64,000 nucleotides of DNA from Lelliottia wanjuensis. Lineage in GTDB: Bacteria > Pseudomonadota > Gammaproteobacteria > Enterobacterales > Enterobacteriaceae. Shown one piece after another: positions 58,844-64,000 of the stretch. A program made the translations under genes and the position numbers. The stretch is taken from contig NZ_JASSOT010000067.1 of assembly GCF_030238365.1 (NCBI RefSeq), positions 1 to 64,000 on the forward strand, in the 5' to 3' direction. The notes below the pieces were generated by a model, which was given only the letters and a program-made list of their open reading frames with translations, had not been told where the DNA came from and did not search any database. Each line of letters starts with the position of its first letter. Within the stretch, counting starts at the first letter, position 1.

Positions 58844-60017
58844 ATCTTTCCCGCAACGCTTCCCGCGCTTTGTTCAGTGGTTTTAACAGATAATCCAGCA
58901 CACTCTTACTGCCGGTTTTAATATCAACGGTTGCGATCATCCCTGGAAAGACAGGGAATTCTTTGCCCTGCTTATTGGTCAGATGATTACTGTCTGTGCG
59001 GATATAAACCCGATAATAGTAAACGTCTCTTTTGACCTCATCCTGGATGGTGTCCGGGGAAATCATAGTGACTTCACCGTCCAGCCCGCCATAGATGGAA
59101 TAATCGTAAGCGGTCACTTTGACCAGCGCTTTTTGACCAGGATGAATAAAGGCCACATCGCGGGGTGAAATTTTGGCTTCAATCACCATCTGGTCATCAA
59201 GGGGGACCAGGGTCATCAGTTTGCCGTTCGGCGGAATCACGCCTCCCACGGTTGTCACGTCGATATCTTTCACAATTCCGCGGACCGGAGCCGTAAACGC
59301 CAGTCGGGTCAGGGAATCTTCCCGGCCTTTCATGACCGAACGTTGCGCTTCGATTTCAGCATTTGCCTTCGCCAGCTCTTCGCGGGCGCGGACGTAATAC
59401 TGATTTTGCATCTCGGTGATCTTGCTCTCAAACTCATTTTTCTGCCGCTCAAGGCGTAACACTTCCACCTTGCTGGCGGCCCCCTGAGTCACCAGCGGAC
59501 GAGTCAACGACAGCTCACGCTGGACAAGATCGGCACCCTGACGCAGACCCGCCACTCCTTTGTCGAGGCTTTCACGACGGGATTGATACAGCGCCGTTTC
59601 CTGCCTGACCAGTTCGACGTCATCATCCAGCTCTGACGGGAACACCAGCTCCGTGTTATTCACCTCCGCATTCAGACGCGCGGCCGTTGCCAGGGCCGCA
59701 TTCAGCCGGGACTCACTCTCCAGCACGCCCGACTCCGTTTTCGTCCGGTCCAGTTGGGCGAGCTGCTGCCCGCGCTCAACGATGTCACCTTCGCGCACCA
59801 GCAGGCTATGGATAATCCCCCCTTCGAGGGACTGGATCACCTGCTCATGCGAGGACGGGATGACTTTGCCGCTACCGGTGGTCACTTCATCGAGCTGGAA
59901 CAGACTCGCCCAGCCGACGAATACGGCCAGAAGTGAAAACAGCGACCATGCCACCCAGGTTGAACGAGGCAGACGCGGCTCTTTCAGACGGCTGTTAACG
60001 CGGGAAAAATCATTCAT
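58842..60017 (-). CDS. HlyD-family type I secretion adaptor (LapC-like)
   Basis: 391 residues. One membrane helix (about 21-42), a lipoyl-like half (VIQSLEGGIIHSLLVREGDIVERGQQLAQLD), a long coiled coil (95-245), the second lipoyl half and a C-terminal beta-barrel domain. It links the inner-membrane ABC exporter to an outer-membrane TolC-type channel. Its start overlaps the exporter stop by four bases (ATGA), showing coupled translation. Confidence 0.95.
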   Translation of the reverse strand: MNDFSRVNSRLKEPRLPRSTWVAWSLFSLLAVFVGWASLFQLDEVTTGSGKVIPSSHEQVIQSLEGGIIHSLLVREGDIVERGQQLAQLDRTKTESGVLESESRLNAALATAARLNAEVNNTELVFPSELDDDVELVRQETALYQSRRESLDKGVAGLRQGADLVQRELSLTRPLVTQGAASKVEVLRLERQKNEFESKITEMQNQYYVRAREELAKANAEIEAQRSVMKGREDSLTRLAFTAPVRGIVKDIDVTTVGGVIPPNGKLMTLVPLDDQMVIEAKISPRDVAFIHPGQKALVKVTAYDYSIYGGLDGEVTMISPDTIQDEVKRDVYYYRVYIRTDSNHLTNKQGKEFPVFPGMIATVDIKTGSKSVLDYLLKPLNKAREALRER

Positions 60018-62194
60018 GCCAACCCCTCCTCAGTCATCGCCGCCGCTTTCATGGTGACAGTGCGTTTTGGTGCCTTTTGCGCGGCCATGCCGTGCTGGCG
60101 CAGGATCGCGTCTCGCGGGCCATCCATCACAATTTTGCCGTTTTCCAGCACAATAATGCGGTCAACCAGATCCAGAATTGGCAGACGATGCGTCGCCACC
60201 ACCAGCGTCCGGCGCTGGCCCAGCCACTGATCGAGATGCTGGATAAACTGCTTCTCGCTCATCTCATCCAGCCAGGCGGTCGGTTCATCGAGCAGCAAAA
60301 TATTCGGCGAGGTGATGAGCGCGCGCGCCAGCAGCAGCGCCTGCCGCTGCCCACCGGATAACCCTGCGCCGCCTTCGTTGATGATGTAGTTCAGCCCCAT
60401 TTTCTGTTTGCGAACGAACTCCAGCGCCCCGCTGTTCACCAGCGCCTGATGAATTTCATCATCGGTTGCCAGCGGATTGCCCATCATGATGTTGTCGCGC
60501 ACCGAGCCAAAGAACAGCCGCGCCTGCTGGCCGAGCAACTGCATGTCCCGTCGCACATCGGCCGTGTCGAGATGGTTCAGGGCAATATCGTCCAGCAGAA
60601 TGCTGCCCTGCTGTGGTTCCTGCATGCCAGCCAGTAGCTGCAGCAAGGTGCTTTTCCCGGAGCCATTACGCCCGAGCACCGCGATGCGCTCCCCGGCGCG
60701 GATCTGCAGCTTGCCGATCTCCAGCACCTTGAGTTTTTCCTCGTCGTCGTACCAGAAGCCAACGTCCTCCAGGGCATAGTCGCCGCGCAGGTGCGCTTTA
60801 TGCACTTTCTTACCCTGCAGAGGGTCGTCAATTGGGCGCTGCATCAGATCGTCCAGCCCCTTGCGCGCCACTTTTGCCGACTGCCAGCGCGAAAGCACCC
60901 CGGAAATCTGCGATAACGGCGCAATCGTGCGAGATGCCAGGATCGAGGTGCCCACCAGCGCACCCGTGGTCATGTCGCCACTGATCACCAGATAACAGCC
61001 CACCAGCAACACCACCGCGTAGACAATCGACTGCACTTCCTGGGTCCAGGTCAGCAGCAGCCCCGTCAGCCAGCGCTGTTTCATCCCCACGTTGGCGGCG
61101 ACGTCATTGGTGTTATTCCACTGATTCTGGAAACGCTGTTCAGCGCGCATCAGTTTGATGTCTTCGATGCCCTGCACCGCTTCCACCAGCGTGGCGTTGC
61201 GAATCGCCGACTCGCGCATCCCTTCACTGGAGAGTTTCCCCAGCGGACGCTGCACCAGCAGGCCAGGAATAAGCAGCAACGGCACGGCGAGGAGCACCAC
61301 CAGCACCAGCGGGCCGCCAATCATCCACAAAATAAACACGAACAGCAGGAAGAACGGCAGATCGGAGATCGCCGCAATGGTGGTGGAGGTGATCAGTTCC
61401 CGCACCGACTCCAGCTCGCGGATTTGCGCGATAAAGGAGCCGGTTGATTTGGAACGAGCACCGTTTTTAATGCGTAGCGCGTGGGCAAAGACGCGCTCAG
61501 AGATCCGCAGATCGGCGCGTTTCCCCACCACATCGGAGATATGCACGCGCAGCATGCGCATGATGAATTCGAACAAGATGGCGATCATGACGCCACCAAA
61601 CAGCACCCACAGGGTGGCTTCGGACTGGGATGGTACCACCCGGTCGTACACCTGCATGGAAAAGAGCATCCCGGACAGCGCCAGCACGTTGGCGACCATC
61701 GCCACCAGCATAATGTCGCTGTAACGACGCCAGTCTTTCAGCGCCAGCTGCCAGAACCAGTTTTTTTCGTAGGGCTTGATGTAGTCATCGACGCGCGCAT
61801 CCGGCGTGGATTCCAGCGGGCGCAGCACCAGTAAACGCTGCAAGCGCGTGCCCAGCGCCTCACGGGTCAGCACCGTTTCCAGACCGCCATCCCCGCTAAA
61901 CTGCAGGCTGACATTCCCTTCGTTGTCCATACGGTTGATCACCGCAATCTGCCCTTCGCTCATTTCAGCGATCAGCGGCAAACGCCACGGGTCGAAGGAG
62001 GCCGGCGTTGCGGCAACTTCACGCAGCCCCAGTCCGAGCTGGCGCGCCATCTCTTCCAGCACCAGCTGGCGCGGGGACTGACTCTCGTGGTTAATGGTGA
62101 CCCGGACATGCTCCGCAGAGAAATCCAGCCGGTAGTGCTTTGCGATGATGAGCATACCCTGCAACCAGGGTTCGTACTGCGGATGTGTCTTCAT
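60014..62194 (-). CDS. Type I secretion ABC transporter (LapB/RtxB-like)
   Basis: 726 residues. An N-terminal C39-peptidase-like domain without the catalytic Cys (1-140), a six-helix membrane domain (about 155-440) and an ABC ATPase (about 465-700): Walker A GRNGSGKST, signature LSGGQ, Walker B ILLLDEPTAW, H-loop ATHR. The degenerate peptidase domain is typical of exporters of large RTX or adhesin substrates. It lies 176 bases downstream of the adhesin gene, so that adhesin is the likely substrate. Confidence 0.97.
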   Translation of the reverse strand: MKTHPQYEPWLQGMLIIAKHYRLDFSAEHVRVTINHESQSPRQLVLEEMARQLGLGLREVAATPASFDPWRLPLIAEMSEGQIAVINRMDNEGNVSLQFSGDGGLETVLTREALGTRLQRLLVLRPLESTPDARVDDYIKPYEKNWFWQLALKDWRRYSDIMLVAMVANVLALSGMLFSMQVYDRVVPSQSEATLWVLFGGVMIAILFEFIMRMLRVHISDVVGKRADLRISERVFAHALRIKNGARSKSTGSFIAQIRELESVRELITSTTIAAISDLPFFLLFVFILWMIGGPLVLVVLLAVPLLLIPGLLVQRPLGKLSSEGMRESAIRNATLVEAVQGIEDIKLMRAEQRFQNQWNNTNDVAANVGMKQRWLTGLLLTWTQEVQSIVYAVVLLVGCYLVISGDMTTGALVGTSILASRTIAPLSQISGVLSRWQSAKVARKGLDDLMQRPIDDPLQGKKVHKAHLRGDYALEDVGFWYDDEEKLKVLEIGKLQIRAGERIAVLGRNGSGKSTLLQLLAGMQEPQQGSILLDDIALNHLDTADVRRDMQLLGQQARLFFGSVRDNIMMGNPLATDDEIHQALVNSGALEFVRKQKMGLNYIINEGGAGLSGGQRQALLLARALITSPNILLLDEPTAWLDEMSEKQFIQHLDQWLGQRRTLVVATHRLPILDLVDRIIVLENGKIVMDGPRDAILRQHGMAAQKAPKRTVTMKAAAMTEEGLA

Positions 62195-62336
62195 AATGCT
62201 ACGTCCTGTCCAGTGCGGTAATTTATCACTGAAATAGTACCCTTGCGGAACGATTTATAATCGAACGGTTTCTAAACAGGTCCGCAAAATAATCTTGTGA
62301 AATATAGGGTTAATACATTTGGTGTAAAGAAACGCA

Positions 62337-62364
62337 AAAGGCCGCGGGGATCGCTCCCCGCGGC
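62337..62364 (-). terminator. Terminator of the large adhesin gene
   Basis: On the minus strand GCCGCGGGGA pairs with TCCCCGCGGC around a 4-base loop and is followed by CTTTT, seven bases after the adhesin stop. It suggests the transporter genes have their own promoter or rely on read-through. Confidence 0.85.
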
Positions 62365-62370
62365 GTTGTT

Positions 62371-64000
62371 TTACGCAATCAACAGTTGATGGTTAGCCAG
62401 CAGTGTGGCCAGGTCCGTTTGCACGCCGTTCAGCGTCACAAGGGTCGTCGGGGTGAACTGGCCGCTCGACCCGTCCAGGTCAACCTGGATCTCGGTATTG
62501 CTGCCGTTTTGCACCACACGGATGTAATCGGCAACGTTGCCCGCACTGCTGTCCAGCGCCGCCACGCCGTTCACGTAGCTCGCGGAGCCCGTGCCGGTGT
62601 AACCACTGCCGGAGAGCAGATCGCGCAGGTCGATGCGATCCGTATCCGCGGTTCCTTCCCAGGTGCCGACGGTGAACCCATTCACCACATCACTGCCGTT
62701 ACCGCCCGTGGCATCCGAGGCGTTGATCAGCTTATAGAGCAACGTATCGTGACCCCCGCTGCCGATATTGAAGGTGTCATTCCCACCGCGGCCTTCGAAC
62801 TGGTTATCACTGCTGTTACCGGTGATGACGTCGTTGTAGTCCGAGCCGTTAATGCCTTCAATGTTCAGCAGTCGCGAGGTGCCAAAGCCCGTGTCCTGGG
62901 CCGTGGACAGACGCAGGTCAACGGTGACCGCCGATGTCGCATTGCGGTAGTCCACCACGTCCATGCCACCGGTATTGCTCCAGGTGTCATAGTCGGAGGT
63001 GGTATTCCAGCCGCCGGAGCCGTTATAGGTATAGGTGCCATCTTCTGCCACGAAGGTGTCGTTATACCCGGTCCCGGTGATCGTTCCGCTGTGGACGCCG
63101 GTTGCCGCTTCGGCGGTTAGGACATAGCCCTCTTTACCGTTGCCCGCTTCCAGACCGTCCCAGGTAACGTTATCCGACACGCCGTTGGTGATCTTCACAA
63201 TCTGCGCCGAGTAGGTTTCGCTAGGATCCAGACCGTAGAAACTCACCAGTGCCGTGGTGTCGTTCGACCCCACACCCGACTGGGCGTTGATGATCTGCGA
63301 TGCCACCAGGACACCTGCTGCGTTATACAGATTGACCGTATTCCCGTAGTAGGCGTTGATGCCTTCGCTATCCACAATGTGCAGGTGCATCGCGGTACCG
63401 TCGGTGATGGTCTTGCTGTTCTGGAGCAGAACCACTTTGCCGTTCTGCTGAGACACCAGCAGATCCTGAGCACCATCCCAGTTGTAATCCACTGCCGCCA
63501 TACCCGTCACGTTCACCAGCGCCGACGCCAGCTGGCTTGAAGTCCAGGTGGAGCCGTAGCCGTTGTTGGTGAACAGGGTTGCCGTCTGCGAACCGCCGTA
63601 GGTGCTGAGTTTGACGATGTCCATCTGGCCATCGGCGTTCCAGTCCACGGCCACGGAGAGATAACCCGCCGTGGCGTTAGACGCCTCGACCGCACTCTTG
63701 GTGGTCAGGAGTTTGCCGGCACCGTCGTTGTAGTAAATCACCCCGCCGTTGTTGTTGTAGGTGGTCCCCAGATACAGGTCCATGTAGCCATCGCCGTTGA
63801 AGTCCGCCCACGTCATTGACGCCGCCGTGGTGGTATTCGCGCTGTTACCGACAAACACGTTGGTGATGTCCTGGCCCACGGACAGAGTCCCGGTGCCGCT
63901 GTTGGAAATCACGGTCAGCGTATAGGCGCTGCTTCGGTTAGTGTGCTGCACCACATCCACAGCACCATCGTTGTTGATGTCGACGCCGGAGATTTCGCGC
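62371..64000 (-). CDS. C-terminal part of a large type I-secreted adhesin (BapA/LapA-like), cut by window edge
   Basis: 543 residues are visible and the frame continues past base 64000. The region has FG-GAP/VCBS-type repeats (ADFNGDGYMDLYLG, VDWNADGQMDIV, VDYNWDGAQDLLV, and VDINNDGAVDVV at the edge), then a calcium-binding-like stretch with NDVITGNSSDNQFEGRGGNDTF and HDTLLYKL, which match the C-terminal secretion target of T1SS adhesins. It is low in Cys and rich in Gly, Asp, Asn and Thr. It probably mediates biofilm or surface attachment. No outer-membrane component is encoded in the window; TolC or an unlinked gene must serve. Confidence 0.9.
   Translation of the reverse strand, partial: REISGVDINNDGAVDVVQHTNRSSAYTLTVISNSGTGTLSVGQDITNVFVGNSANTTTAASMTWADFNGDGYMDLYLGTTYNNNGGVIYYNDGAGKLLTTKSAVEASNATAGYLSVAVDWNADGQMDIVKLSTYGGSQTATLFTNNGYGSTWTSSQLASALVNVTGMAAVDYNWDGAQDLLVSQQNGKVVLLQNSKTITDGTAMHLHIVDSEGINAYYGNTVNLYNAAGVLVASQIINAQSGVGSNDTTALVSFYGLDPSETYSAQIVKITNGVSDNVTWDGLEAGNGKEGYVLTAEAATGVHSGTITGTGYNDTFVAEDGTYTYNGSGGWNTTSDYDTWSNTGGMDVVDYRNATSAVTVDLRLSTAQDTGFGTSRLLNIEGINGSDYNDVITGNSSDNQFEGRGGNDTFNIGSGGHDTLLYKLINASDATGGNGSDVVNGFTVGTWEGTADTDRIDLRDLLSGSGYTGTGSASYVNGVAALDSSAGNVADYIRVVQNGSNTEIQVDLDGSSGQFTPTTLVTLNGVQTDLATLLANHQLLIA

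Overview
The window is enterobacterial chromosome. It matches the E. coli K-12 gene order from add to the valV/valW tRNA genes almost gene for gene: add, ydgJ, blr, cnu, ydgK, rsxABCDGE, nth, dtpA, gstA, pdxY, tyrS, pdxH, mliC, anmK, slyB, slyA, ydhIJK, sodC, ydhF, ydhL, nemRA, gloA, rnt, grxD, mepH, sodB, ydhP, ynhF, purR, punR, punC, cfa, ribE, mdtK and two tRNA-Val genes. Protein divergence from E. coli, the REP/BIME style and the extra loci suggest Enterobacter or a close relative; this is inference, as no search was run.

Bases 1-6830 are accessory. An IS481-type insertion sequence is cut by the left edge. Next comes a minus-strand chaperone-usher fimbrial operon (major pilin, attenuator hairpin, chaperone, usher, two-domain adhesin, minor pilin) with a divergent IprA-type regulator gene. 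Bases 6999-48721 are the conserved backbone. It differs from K-12 at four points: a 737-bp non-coding element with IS4-type ends sits inside the add/ydgJ terminator; a MASE4-GGDEF diguanylate cyclase lies between slyB and slyA; an eptA-type lipid A phosphoethanolamine transferase with a PmrA-box-like promoter lies between ydhL and nemR; and lhr is missing between rnt and grxD.

After the two tRNA-Val genes (48875-49048) the region becomes accessory again. It holds two wrecked hydrolase genes joined at their broken ends, an MFS exporter plus secreted hydrolase with a divergent LysR regulator, a phage-satellite-like leader with an unknown 145-aa gene, a 99-aa unknown gene and an aldo/keto reductase.

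The right end (56101-64000) looks like a surface-attachment locus: an HTH-EAL protein, an unknown winged-helix-like regulator, a type I secretion adaptor and ABC transporter, and the C-terminal 543 residues of a large FG-GAP/VCBS and type I-secreted adhesin that runs off the window. With the fimbrial operon, the two c-di-GMP-related proteins and this adhesin, the window carries two adhesion systems and plausible regulators for them.

The most unusual item is the IS4-ended element at 8068-8804. It has no transposase, is packed with hairpins, is bounded by direct repeats of up to 14 bp, and disrupts a bidirectional terminator.
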